Below are positions 26,473 through 35,600 of a stretch of 60,788 bases of DNA, piece after piece. The notes below the pieces were generated by a model. It saw only the letters and a program-made list of their open reading frames with translations, was not told the origin of the DNA and did not search any database. Positions within the stretch are counted from its first letter, which is position 1. Each line of letters starts with the position of its first letter. The translations under genes and the position numbers were made by a program. This DNA is from CAZTTG01 sp964615935 (GTDB taxonomy: Bacteria; Planctomycetota; UBA1135; GCA-002686595): positions 1-60,788 of the forward strand of contig CAZTTG010000032.1 of the NCBI GenBank assembly GCA_964615935.1. Reading direction: 5' to 3'.

Positions 26473-26690
26473 CCAGTCAAGCGGGGATCGACGCCCGCGT
26501 CCAGACCCGCGGCCGGACCAGCGATCAGCCCACTGGCGGCACGCCGGGTAAAAAAAGCGCCAAGTTTGGCCGGGGAGGGTGCCGGCGGTCGTCCCGCGGG
26601 GTAGAGCACCCATCGATCCGTTATGGCGCCCTGCCCATCGGGCCGATGAGGGATACAGCGGCAGGCCGGCGCACGCACCGAGGAGGACGA

Positions 26691-28160
26691 ATGCAGACGC
26701 GTATCCGGACGGCATGGGCATGCATGGCCCTGGGGCTCCCTCTACTCACCGCGGGCGCGATGGATCGGGACCGGGCGCTGGCCTACGAGGAGCTGGCCGC
26801 GCACTTCAGGGAGGCCCACGGGGTGAGCGCGACCGATCCCTCCGAGTGCGACCTGGGGGCCCTGATCGACGAGCACCACGCGCGCATCCGCCTGGGCGCC
26901 CTGGACGTGCGCTTCCCCGCGGCCGCCCTGGAGGAGAAGCACAACGGCCGCGACTTCCAGGACGTCTGCCTGACGCTGCTCGACCTCCAGGAGCTGTGGC
27001 TCGACTGGTTCGACGTCGACAGCGAGGAGAACGATCAGGCGCGGCGTCACCTCAAGACCGTGCGGGGCTGGGTCAAGGGCTGGCGGCCGGGAACCCTGGC
27101 GGCGCAGATCAAGAGCGGCGAGCGCGAGGTGCCGGTTCTGCTGGCCGCCCGCGAGAAGATCGTCGAGGCGCTCGACGGCCTGGCTGAGCTGATGGGATCC
27201 GGGGCCGCGATGGGCCTCGATCTGGGTGAGCGACAGCCCCAGCCCCTGGTCTTCTGCCCGGACCGGGGGGGCATGCTGGAGTTCGCCTGCTTCGTGGGCT
27301 GGATGGACGAGGCCAACCGCGGCGTCTACTGGAATGAGGGGCTGCTGTACTGGACGGACTTCTGGTGGCACGGCATCCAGGTGGTGGCCCTGGAGTACCC
27401 GATGACCAGTCCCGATCCCCAGACCTACGACCTGGGCAAGGGCATGAACGAGGAAGAGAAGACGGGGCTCGTCCAGCACGTCGCCCAGCGCGGGTCGATC
27501 GCCTTCAGCGCGCACGTCTTCCGGGACAGACTGGTCCCGGCGATCGAGCTGGGCCTGGCCCAGAACGCGGTCGTCGCGCTCTTCGGCGTCAACAACACCC
27601 GCTCCGGCGGGAGCACCCGCGGGAACGAGACCTACGAGCGCGAGGTCTTCATCCCGGGCGGTCTCTCCGAGGGGGGCACCCTGCCCCCGCTGGACGCCGA
27701 CAGCCGCTGGCGCGAGCAGGAGGGCCAGGACTGCTTCGTCGCGGTGGTGCGGGGCTCCCAGAAGGCAGGCGCCAAGAAAGCCGGGCGCTTCGAGGATCCG
27801 CTGGTCCACTTCGAGATCACCTCGAACGACACCTCCGAGCGGCATCTGGTGCGGGCGCCCTTCCTGGGCGAGCACGCCGGGATGCACGGGGCGCCACCGG
27901 CCCAGGCCATGACCGACTACCGGGAGTTCTTCCGGGCCTACAAGAGCGCCTTCGCCCACTGGCTCGAGACCGCCGCGGGGGGCTCGAAGAAGAAGTCGGC
28001 CGGGAAGCTCTCCGAGCTCCTCGCGGCCGCCGGCGGGCTGGACGAGGACGCCGCTCCCGAGCAGGCCTTCCAGGAGGTGTACGGGATCCCCCTCAGCGCC
28101 GCCTCGGGCGAGACGGAGAGCCTGGAGTGGGAGTTCCTGGCCTGGCTGGAGAAGCAGTAG
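26691..28160 (+). CDS. Exported protein of unknown function
   Basis: 489 aa. Signal peptide MQTRIRTAWACMALGLPLLTAGA, strong AGGAGGA ribosome-binding site before ATG 26691. The protein is soluble and mixed alpha/beta with conserved-looking aromatic stretches (NEGLLYWTDFWWHGIQVVALEYP, broken by charged segments), and repeats of acidic/basic clusters at the C-terminus (GGSKKKSAGKLSELL). No active-site motif that I recognise. It is alone on the plus strand between two minus-strand ABC-transporter blocks, 20 bp tail-to-tail from the permease gene. Codon use resembles its neighbours. Confidence 0.75.
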   Translation: MQTRIRTAWACMALGLPLLTAGAMDRDRALAYEELAAHFREAHGVSATDPSECDLGALIDEHHARIRLGALDVRFPAAALEEKHNGRDFQDVCLTLLDLQELWLDWFDVDSEENDQARRHLKTVRGWVKGWRPGTLAAQIKSGEREVPVLLAAREKIVEALDGLAELMGSGAAMGLDLGERQPQPLVFCPDRGGMLEFACFVGWMDEANRGVYWNEGLLYWTDFWWHGIQVVALEYPMTSPDPQTYDLGKGMNEEEKTGLVQHVAQRGSIAFSAHVFRDRLVPAIELGLAQNAVVALFGVNNTRSGGSTRGNETYEREVFIPGGLSEGGTLPPLDADSRWREQEGQDCFVAVVRGSQKAGAKKAGRFEDPLVHFEITSNDTSERHLVRAPFLGEHAGMHGAPPAQAMTDYREFFRAYKSAFAHWLETAAGGSKKKSAGKLSELLAAAGGLDEDAAPEQAFQEVYGIPLSAASGETESLEWEFLAWLEKQ

Positions 28161-28179
28161 CCGGCGGTCGTGGTCGGCC

Positions 28180-29001
28180 TCAGTGCTTGGAGGCCGCCAC
28201 CCGCACGCCCTTCAGGAAGAGCTTCTGGGCCAGGAAGTAGACCACCGCGCAGGGGGCCAGCACCACCGCCGAGGCGGCCATCATGTGCTCGATGGCCGTG
28301 TTGTAGGCCCGGTTGAAGCCCGCCAGCGCCAGGGTCAGGGTGCGGTTCTCGGGGGACATCAGGTAGATCAGGGGCGCCCAGAAGTCGTTCCAGGTGGCCA
28401 GAAAGGTGAAGATGGCCACGGTGGCCAGCATGGGGCGCGCCAGCGGCAGCATGATGCGCCACCAGATGGCGAGATGGGAGCAGCCGTCGATGCGGGCGGC
28501 CTCGGTGAGCTCCACCGGCAGGGCCAGGAAGTACTGGCGGAACAGGAAGATGAAGAAGGGCGCGCCGCCGATGACCGTGGGCAGGATCAGCGGGTAGAAG
28601 GTGTCCACCATCCCCAGGCTGCGGAAGAGCAGAAAGCGCGGGATGGCGGTGACCTGCTCGGGGAGCATCATCGTGGCCAGCACCAGCAGGAACAGGCCGT
28701 CGCGGCCGCGGAACTCGACGCGCGCGAAGGCGTAGCCCGCCAGGGAGCAGGTGAGGAGCTGGCCCAGGATGGAGAGCACCGTGATCAGCACGGTGTTGAG
28801 CACCAGGCGGGGAAAGTCCCCCATGCGCTCCAGGGACTCTCCGTAGTTCTCCGGATGCCACTCCCGCTCCAGGGTCAGGACGCCGCGGCCCAGCCCCTGG
28901 CCCTCGGCGTGCAGGGACATCGAGAGCATGTACACCAGCGGTGCGACGAAGGCCGCCACCGCCAGCCACAGGCCCAGCCTCCTCCAGGCACGGGGGCTCA
29001 T
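28180..29001 (-). CDS. Carbohydrate ABC transporter permease (MalG/AraQ type)
   Basis: 273 aa with six membrane helices. The ATPase-docking EAA loop is EAARIDGCSHLAIWWRIMLPLARP in pattern (E-A-A-x3-G-x9-I-x-L-P). It belongs to the second permease of sugar importers. The ATG (28999-29001) overlaps the stop of the upstream fused binding-protein/permease gene as ATGA, so the two are translated together and form the heterodimeric channel. The ATPase is not in this operon; the MalK-type gene at 22099-23181 is the nearest candidate. Confidence 0.93.
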   Translation of the reverse strand: MSPRAWRRLGLWLAVAAFVAPLVYMLSMSLHAEGQGLGRGVLTLEREWHPENYGESLERMGDFPRLVLNTVLITVLSILGQLLTCSLAGYAFARVEFRGRDGLFLLVLATMMLPEQVTAIPRFLLFRSLGMVDTFYPLILPTVIGGAPFFIFLFRQYFLALPVELTEAARIDGCSHLAIWWRIMLPLARPMLATVAIFTFLATWNDFWAPLIYLMSPENRTLTLALAGFNRAYNTAIEHMMAASAVVLAPCAVVYFLAQKLFLKGVRVAASKH

Positions 29002-31292
29002 TGCCGGCTCCTCGCGGCGTAGTGCACCCAGTGGCGCGAGGTCTTCATGAGCGTCAGGCACAGGACCGCCAGGATGGCGAAGAGCACCCAGGCGATGGCC
29101 GAGGCGTAGCCCATGTCCAGGTGCCGGAAGCCGCTCTCGTAGAGGTACAGGACCAGGAAGCGCGAGGCGTCGCCGGGGCCGCCCTGGGTCATCACGTAGG
29201 GCTGGGCGAAGAGCTGGAAGGCGTTGATGATGCCGATCACCAGGTTGAACAGGATCACCGGCGTCAGGGAGGGCACGGTGACGTGCCAGAAGCGGCGGAA
29301 GGCGCCCGCCCCGTCCACGCGGGCGGCCTCGTCCAGGGTGGGGTCGAGGGCCTGCAACGCCGCCAGGAAGACCAGCATCTGGGCGCCCACGGCCCACAGG
29401 CTCATGAACGCCAGTGAGGGCACCACCCAGGTCTCGCTGCGGATCCATGCCGGCCCGGCCAGGCCGAGGGAGGCCAGGGTCTCGTTGATCCAGCCGCGGT
29501 CGGGGTCGAGGATGAAGCGCCACACGGCGGCCACGATCACCGGCGAGATGATGGCCGGCAGGTAGACCACCGTGCGCGCCGCGTTCGAGAGGTGGCTCTC
29601 GGCCCTGAGCAGCATGGCCAGGCCCAGCGCCAGGACCAGGCCCACGGGCACGCTGAGCAGCGCGTACAGGGAGGTGGCGCCGAGCGAGGTGCGGAAGGTG
29701 TCGTCGGTCGAGAGGCGGGCGAAGTTGTCGAGGCCGATCCAGCGTGCGCTCTCCAGGGAGCGCAGGGGCGACCACTCGCACAGGGCGAGCACGCCCGAGA
29801 CCACCGCCGGCCCCAGGAAGAAGGCGCCGAAGCCCAGGGCCCACAGGGCGATCATCCCGTAGCCGGCCCGCTCCTGCCGCCGCGCCAGAGCGCCGGGTCG
29901 CGGCCCGCGCAGCAGCAGGAAGGCCGCCAGGGCGGCCAGGAGGGCGAGGGTCACCGAGACCTCGATCGCGCCCGCGAGCAGCGGCGGCCGCGCGGCCCTC
30001 TCCCGCTCGCGCGCCAGGTAGTCGTCGATCTTGCCGGCCATGCGCCGTGCGGCCTGGCCGGCGTCGTACTTCTCGAGCAGCAGCACCCCCTGCAGCTCGG
30101 CCTGGCAGATGGACTCGATCTTGCGCCAGTTGGCCAGCGGCGGCATGAGCCGCGCGTTCTCCAGCACGTCCAGGAACACCCGCTCGCTCTCCGGCGGCCG
30201 GTCGGGCGCCAGGAAGCTCTCCGAGCGGGCCGCCGAGATCAGCCCCGGCACCCCGTTTCCGATCTCGGCCAGGCACTCCTGGTAGCGCGGACCGGCCAGC
30301 TCGCGAACGAACTCGTACCCCAGCCGCGGGTGCCGGGCGGTGCGCGGCACCACGTAGCCGGTCATGGCGATCGAGGTGGCGCGCTGCCGTCCTCCCGGCA
30401 GGGGCAGGACGTCCCAGCGGAAGGCCTCGATCTCGCGGAAGCGGTAGGTCTCCCAGTACCCCACCGGCCCGTAGAAGGCGCAGCGCCCGGCCTGGAAGAG
30501 CCCCTGGGTGAGCTGGTTCTCGAAGGTGGCGTCGAAGCTGGCCACCTTCTCCTCGTGCAGCAGGCGCCGCAGGAAGTCCAGCGCCTCGATGGCCTCGGGC
30601 GAGTCCAGCCGGGAGCGGGTCCGCTCCTCGTCGAGCAGCTCGCCCCCCGTCTGCCAGATCCAGGGCACCACGGCCTGCAGCCACTGGGTCAGCGAGATGC
30701 CCCAGCGATCGGTGCGCCCGTCCCCGTCGGTGTCGGCGGTGGCGGTCCGGCAGGCCTCCAGCAGATCCTCCCAGCTCCAGTCCGCCCCCGGCCGCCCGAT
30801 GCCGCAGGCCTCGAGCAGGTCCAGGTTGGCGTACATCACGTAGGGCGTGAAGGTCGAGGGCAGGCCGTACCGGTGCCCGCGCGCGTCGCGGAAGCCGTCG
30901 GCGATGGGGAAGTACTCGTCGGGATCCCAGCGCCCCGCGGCGCGGTCCTCCTCGAAGTAGGGCTGCAGGTCGACCAGGGCGCCCTCGGTGAGGAAGGCGG
31001 AGAACTCGGTGACGTCGATGCGCACGACGTCGAGCTGCAGGTCGCCCGCCAGCATGAAGCGCGCCTTGTCCTGCTGCCCCACCGCTCCGGCCGCGTCGAG
31101 GACCTTGACGCGCACCCCGGGGTGGCTCTCCTCGAAGTCCCGCGCGATCTCCAGCAGGGTCGGCCACGCCTGGAAGGCGGCGCTGTCGATCATGACCACC
31201 AGCTCGCGCTCCGAGGCTCGGGCGGAGAGCGGCGCGGCGAGCGACGCGCAGAGCGCAAGGGCGAGGAGGGGTGTCGGCGGGAGGCGGCGCAA
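28998..31292 (-). CDS. Fused solute-binding protein and ABC permease (MalE-MalF type)
   Basis: 764 aa. Signal peptide (MRRLPPTPLLALALCASLAAPLSARA), then a family-1 sugar-binding protein from ~28 to 430 (DFEESHPGVRVKVLDA, PYFEEDRAAG, LPSTFTPYVMYANLDLL, FGQAGRCAFYGPVG-like region). A helix at ~445 leads to a MalF-type permease with six helices (from ~480) and an EAA loop (EAARVDGAGAFRRFW). Normally these are two proteins. The fusion tethers the binding protein to its own channel. It overlaps the MalG-type gene by 4 bases. Substrate unknown; amino sugars released by the nearby GH20/GH89 enzyme are a reasonable guess. Confidence 0.92.
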   Translation of the reverse strand: MRRLPPTPLLALALCASLAAPLSARASERELVVMIDSAAFQAWPTLLEIARDFEESHPGVRVKVLDAAGAVGQQDKARFMLAGDLQLDVVRIDVTEFSAFLTEGALVDLQPYFEEDRAAGRWDPDEYFPIADGFRDARGHRYGLPSTFTPYVMYANLDLLEACGIGRPGADWSWEDLLEACRTATADTDGDGRTDRWGISLTQWLQAVVPWIWQTGGELLDEERTRSRLDSPEAIEALDFLRRLLHEEKVASFDATFENQLTQGLFQAGRCAFYGPVGYWETYRFREIEAFRWDVLPLPGGRQRATSIAMTGYVVPRTARHPRLGYEFVRELAGPRYQECLAEIGNGVPGLISAARSESFLAPDRPPESERVFLDVLENARLMPPLANWRKIESICQAELQGVLLLEKYDAGQAARRMAGKIDDYLARERERAARPPLLAGAIEVSVTLALLAALAAFLLLRGPRPGALARRQERAGYGMIALWALGFGAFFLGPAVVSGVLALCEWSPLRSLESARWIGLDNFARLSTDDTFRTSLGATSLYALLSVPVGLVLALGLAMLLRAESHLSNAARTVVYLPAIISPVIVAAVWRFILDPDRGWINETLASLGLAGPAWIRSETWVVPSLAFMSLWAVGAQMLVFLAALQALDPTLDEAARVDGAGAFRRFWHVTVPSLTPVILFNLVIGIINAFQLFAQPYVMTQGGPGDASRFLVLYLYESGFRHLDMGYASAIAWVLFAILAVLCLTLMKTSRHWVHYAARSRQ

Positions 31293-31372
31293 GGCGTGGA
31301 CCTCGGGGGTACGGTAGCGGAGGAGGGGGGGGGTGTCTTGGGTGGGGTGGGTCCTGGGTCTTGTCCTCTGAC

Positions 31373-31440
31373 GGGCTTCTCGGGGGCCCCGTTGCGCGCG
31401 GGGCCATCAGTCGGCCACCCGGCGCCCCGGCGGCCGGGGC
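31373..31440 (+). repeat. REP-like unit, left outer (B)
   Basis: Begins GGGCTTCTCGGGGGCCCCGT and contains a GGCCCCG/CGGGGCC hairpin. Matches 32531-32605 in inverted orientation over ~70 bases, with few differences. Shares its first ~35 bases with unit A. Confidence 0.75.
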
Positions 31441-31475
31441 GCCGGGCGCCGGAGCGGCCGCAGCTGAGAGCGAAC

Positions 31476-31551
31476 GGCCACACCGGCGCCCACGACCCCG
31501 ACCACCTCGAGCCCCAGAGTCCGCCCCGCGCGCGAACGCCCCGAGAAGCCC
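31476..31551 (-). repeat. REP-like unit, left inner (A)
   Basis: On the minus strand begins GGGCTTCTCGGGGCGTTCGC and ends with a GTGGGCGCCGGTG block. Matches 32309-32385 in inverted orientation. Forms an inverted pair with the left outer unit 35 bp away. Confidence 0.75.
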
Positions 31552-31568
31552 TGCAGAAGGCTTGGGGC

Positions 31569-32195
31569 TTACCAGTAGCTGTTGTAGGTGCCGGCGCCAG
31601 GGGGGGCGCAGGCGGGTACCTCGTCCAGGTCCAGGAGACCGATGTTCCGCCAGGAGATCGTCTCCCACCAGACGGGCTTGCCCATCGGCGGATCGGCGTC
31701 CTCCAGGAAGGGCTTCTTCCGACCGCGCCAGCCGGTGAACCACATGCCCGAGGAGAAGGGATCGGGCAGACCCTTCGGAGGCAGGATCCCGTGCCGGCGG
31801 GCGTTCTGGATCACGTACACCAGCGCCCGGCGCACCTCCATCGGCTTGCGCAGCAGGCGCGCGAAGTATCTGCCGGCGAACACGGTGCCCTTGCGCTTCC
31901 AGAGCCGGTTCAGGGCCTTCGCCACTCGGATCTTGAAGCCCTGCATGGCCCTGGCCAGGCACTGCTCGCTGTTCGAGTCGACCAGCAGGTGCAGGTGGTT
32001 CGAGAGGATGGACCAGTGACAGATCCGAACGCCGAAGCGGTTCTTGGCCGCCCGTATGGTCGGCAGCAGAACCCTCAGCGTCCTCTGATTCCGCAGCGGC
32101 GGCAGTCCATCCTTCAGGTGCATCGAAACGTGCAGAGGTCCCGCGGCGCAGGGTCGTTTCGAGTGCGGAACTCTCGAGCTGGTGCGTTCGTTCAT
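31569..32195 (-). CDS. REP-associated tyrosine transposase (Y1/IS200-like, RAYT)
   Basis: 208 aa. HUH nuclease motif NHLHLLV and the family block GTVFAGRYFARLLRKP-MEVRRALVYVIQNARRHG, where the Tyr of GRYFAR is the probable nucleophile. The C-terminal WFTGWRG region is also typical of this group. Such enzymes nick and join single-stranded DNA at REP palindromes and are usually single-copy and domesticated. ATG 32193-32195 has GGAGG 10 nt upstream; an upstream ATG would place a 22-bp palindrome inside the gene. Codon use is less GC-biased than in neighbours, in line with transfer. Confidence 0.88.
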   Translation of the reverse strand: MNERTSSRVPHSKRPCAAGPLHVSMHLKDGLPPLRNQRTLRVLLPTIRAAKNRFGVRICHWSILSNHLHLLVDSNSEQCLARAMQGFKIRVAKALNRLWKRKGTVFAGRYFARLLRKPMEVRRALVYVIQNARRHGILPPKGLPDPFSSGMWFTGWRGRKKPFLEDADPPMGKPVWWETISWRNIGLLDLDEVPACAPPGAGTYNSYW

Positions 32196-32278
32196 GTGCA
32201 GATTTCCTCCGCAGAAGGCGCGCTGTTTCCATCTACCTAGACGAACGCAATCGCTCTTGGTTTCACTCTTCCCCGAGA

Positions 32279-32300
32279 AATATGTGCCGCGGCACATATT
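32279..32300. promoter_or_regulatory. Perfect 22-bp palindrome upstream of the transposase gene
   Basis: AATATGTGCCG followed by its exact reverse complement, without a spacer. It is AT-flanked and lies 84 bases upstream of the transposase start, just inside the right inner repeat. It could be an operator or a transposase recognition site. No second copy is seen in the window. Confidence 0.45.
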
Positions 32301-32308
32301 CCCCATCC

Positions 32309-32385
32309 GGGCTTTTCGGGGCGTTCGCGCGCGGGGCGGACTCCCGGGTTCAGAGGCGGGCGGGGTGGTGGGCGCCGGTGCGGCC
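32309..32385 (+). repeat. REP-like unit, right inner (A)
   Basis: Begins GGGCTTTTCGGGGCGTTCGC and ends GTGGGCGCCGGTGCGGCC. Inverted copy of 31476-31551. Confidence 0.75.
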
Positions 32386-32413
32386 CCGTGGAAACAGCAG
32401 CCCGCCCCACCCG

Positions 32414-32498
<85 letters not shown>

Positions 32499-32530
32499 CG
32501 GTGCCCCCCAGGAAGTGGCAATGCCGGGCC

Positions 32531-32605
32531 CCGGCCGCCCGGGCCGCCGGGGCGCCGGGTGGCCGACTCCATGGTCCCGCGCGCCAACGGGGCCCCCGGA
32601 AAGCC
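32531..32605 (-). repeat. REP-like unit, right outer (B)
   Basis: Inverted copy of 31373-31440, ending 29 bp before the stop codon of the GH20-GH89 gene. Confidence 0.75.
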
Positions 32606-32633
32606 CGGCCAGAGGGCACAGGTCACCCCCCCC

Positions 32634-35600
32634 CTACCTCCCAAACGCCATCACCTCGACCAAATGCCGCCCCGTGTTCGCCGAGTTGTGCGTGAGGGTG
32701 ACCCGCAGGAACCGCACCCCCCGCGGCTCGAACAGAACCTCATACCCCTCCGCCGTCGAGGGCTCCCGGTTCTCCCGACGATCGGCGACCACCTCCCAGA
32801 CCTCCCCGTCCAGCGAAACCTCGACCGTGAACCCGTAACACCGCTCGTCCCCGAAGTACCCCACCACCACCACGCGCCCCACCGCGGTGGGCTCCTCCAG
32901 GTCCACCTGCCACCAGGCCTCGGGATGCACCCCGACGTCGGTCGCCCAGTACGAGTGCGTGTCCCCCCGCCAACCGTCATTCGCCAGGTGGGCCGGATAC
33001 GCCGGCAGGGCATGCGAGCAGGTCACCGGCCGGTCCGTCGTCAGGCTCTGCGCGTCGGGTCGGAACTCGTGGCCGTACTCTTCCCAGAGCCGCTGCGCCA
33101 CCACCAGGCTGTCCCCGCTCGGCTCGCTCGGATAGCCCTCACGGCCCTCCGACCAGGCCAGCATCCACTCCCTCAGCTCCCGCACGAAGGCCCCCCGGTC
33201 GAAGGCATCTCCCCGCTCCAGCGAGCGCCCGGCTGCCTCGACGAAGCGCTGCCAGCGCTCGAGGTAGTACCCCGTCAGCAGGCCCGACCACTCCTTGCTC
33301 GCGTAGTCGTCGATCGCCGACCCCTCCCCCCAGGCGGTCAGCACCCGCCGCGCGTTCCACTCCAGGCGATCCCGCTCGGCCTCGGTCGCGCCCCAGCGCC
33401 GGGCGTCCGCGATCCAGCGGCCCAGGAGGAGCTCGCGGCGCGTGCCGACCAGCTCGTCCAGGTCCCGGACGAGCTGCAGGAAGCGGCCCGAAGCCCGCTC
33501 GAAGGCCTCGGGGTCCCCCGCACCGAGGGCCTTGGACATCTCCGCCTGCAGCACCGCTGCGTGGTTGCTCAGCACCTGCCGCGCGACGTTGACCAGATCG
33601 AAGCGATACGCGTCCACCTCGCCCAGGTCCCCGCGGGCCTCCAAGAGCAGCCGCCACGCTCGAGCGAGTCGGCCCCGCCCGTAGGGCGCCCCCGGGATCG
33701 GCTCCGGCCGGGGGATGGCCTCGATGGCCGAGCGGTGGCGCTGGGGCGCCCCGTAGACGACCTCCCCCAGGATCTGCCAGGCCCGCTCGGCCTCCTCCTG
33801 GGCTCGCCCATACCGCGAGCGGGCGTGCGCGACCAGCCAGCGCTCCACGTCCACCGGCTCGTCCCGCCAGGCGGCCTCGTACAGCAGGTCGAACACCGCC
33901 GGGTTGACGTCCAGGGCCTCGTTGACGAAGCCCACCCCCGCCAGGCGCCCGCCGTCGGGATCGCTCCTGGCCGCGAAGAGCTGCGCGTCGTTCCGGGTGA
34001 GGGCCCCGCCGAGGCGCGTGTTCCCGCCGAAGCTCTGCACGTTGCACCACAGCCAGGGCCGGCCGCAGAAGGCCTCGGTCTCGCGCCACATGGGGCTCGA
34101 CTCGCAGAAGAGGTCCAGGAGCAGCAGGCGATCCTCGGGCGCCGCCCCGAGGAAAGCCTCCCGCCTAGGCGGCGTCCAGAACGAGCGCTGGTTGAGGAAG
34201 ATCCACCCCTGCAGCACCCACACCGCCTGCGGATCCACGGCCGCCATCCCGTCGTAGATGGCCCGCGCCAGGCGCGCCAGGTCCTCCGGCTCCCCGCTGG
34301 GCGGCCTCATCTCGATGAAGGTGTCCGCGGCGAAGAGGTGATCGTTTCCGAAGCGGGAGGTCTGCTCCTCCATGTACGTCCGCGCGATCCGGGGGAACAG
34401 CGGGTCCAGCGGGTCGAGCAGGTGCGTCTCCCACTCGATCCAGCGGATGCGATGCAGCTTCGCCTCCGGGTGCAGCCTGGCCACCGCGGCCGGTACGTGA
34501 CCGGTGAAGCCCTGCAGCACCGGGGTCATGCCCAGCTCGCGCTGGCGCTCGAGGATGCGCCGGCCCAGCTCCTCGTGCCGATCGATCCAGTCCGCCGGCA
34601 GGGGCCCTCCCCAGCCGTCCAGGCAGCCCATCCACTGGAAGGGCAGGTAGGGCGGGCCGGCCAGGAACTCGCGGACCTCCTCCTCCCCCATCCCCAGGCG
34701 CTCGCACACCGCGCGCCACACCGCCTCCTGGCCGGTGACCGACAGGGGCGCGTTGATCCCGTGCAGCGCCATCCAGTCGATCAGCTCCTCCCACTGCCCG
34801 TAGTCCCAGAAGGGCAGGGAGTAGCCGAAGCAGCAGTAGTTCAGGAAATAGCGGTATCGCGCCCAGCTCGTCCGCCGCACCTTCGGCTCGACCGGGGGCA
34901 GGGGGTCGGGGAGGTCGAGCTGGCTCCCGCACCACGAGACCTGGCAGAGGCAGCGGTGCTTCAGGTACCACCCCAGGCCCGCGGCCATGGAGAGGGCCGT
35001 GTTCCCCCGGATCGCGATCCCGTCCCCGGCGCTCTCGACCTCGAACACGTCCCGTCCCGCGGCCGGCGAGATCACCTCGAAGCGGAAGGCGTCGCCTCGC
35101 CCCGGCAGCAGCCGATCGACGAGGGCCCGCGCGGCGCGCGGCGCGTCCGCGTCCTCCCGCCCCTCCCAGCGCTCGGGCACGCGATCCAGGGACCGGAAGC
35201 GCAGGCCGGCGGCCTCCAGCCGCTCCAGGTGCCGCTCGAGGCGCAGGAGGAAGAAGTCCCAGCTGCGGTGGCCGCGCGGCGACCACAGCACCTCGGCCAG
35301 GGCGCAGGCGCGCGGGAAGGCCATGTACTGCAGGTGCCCGGCGTCGGGGATGTACTCGCTCCAGAGCTGCCCCTGGCCGCCGAGCACGCGCTCCGCCTCC
35401 TCCGCGCTCAGGGTCTCCGGGACCGGCTCCCAGCGGTAGACCTTCTCCAGCGGCACGAAGCCGCCGATGGCCAGGGGCTCGGTCTCGCGCGGGCCCTGGT
35501 AGTAGTCGAGGTAGGTGTGCGAGGTGGGCGCCATGATCGCGTCGTGGCCCGCCCGCGCGGCCGCGATCCCGCCCCGCTCCCCGCGCCAGCTCATCACCAC

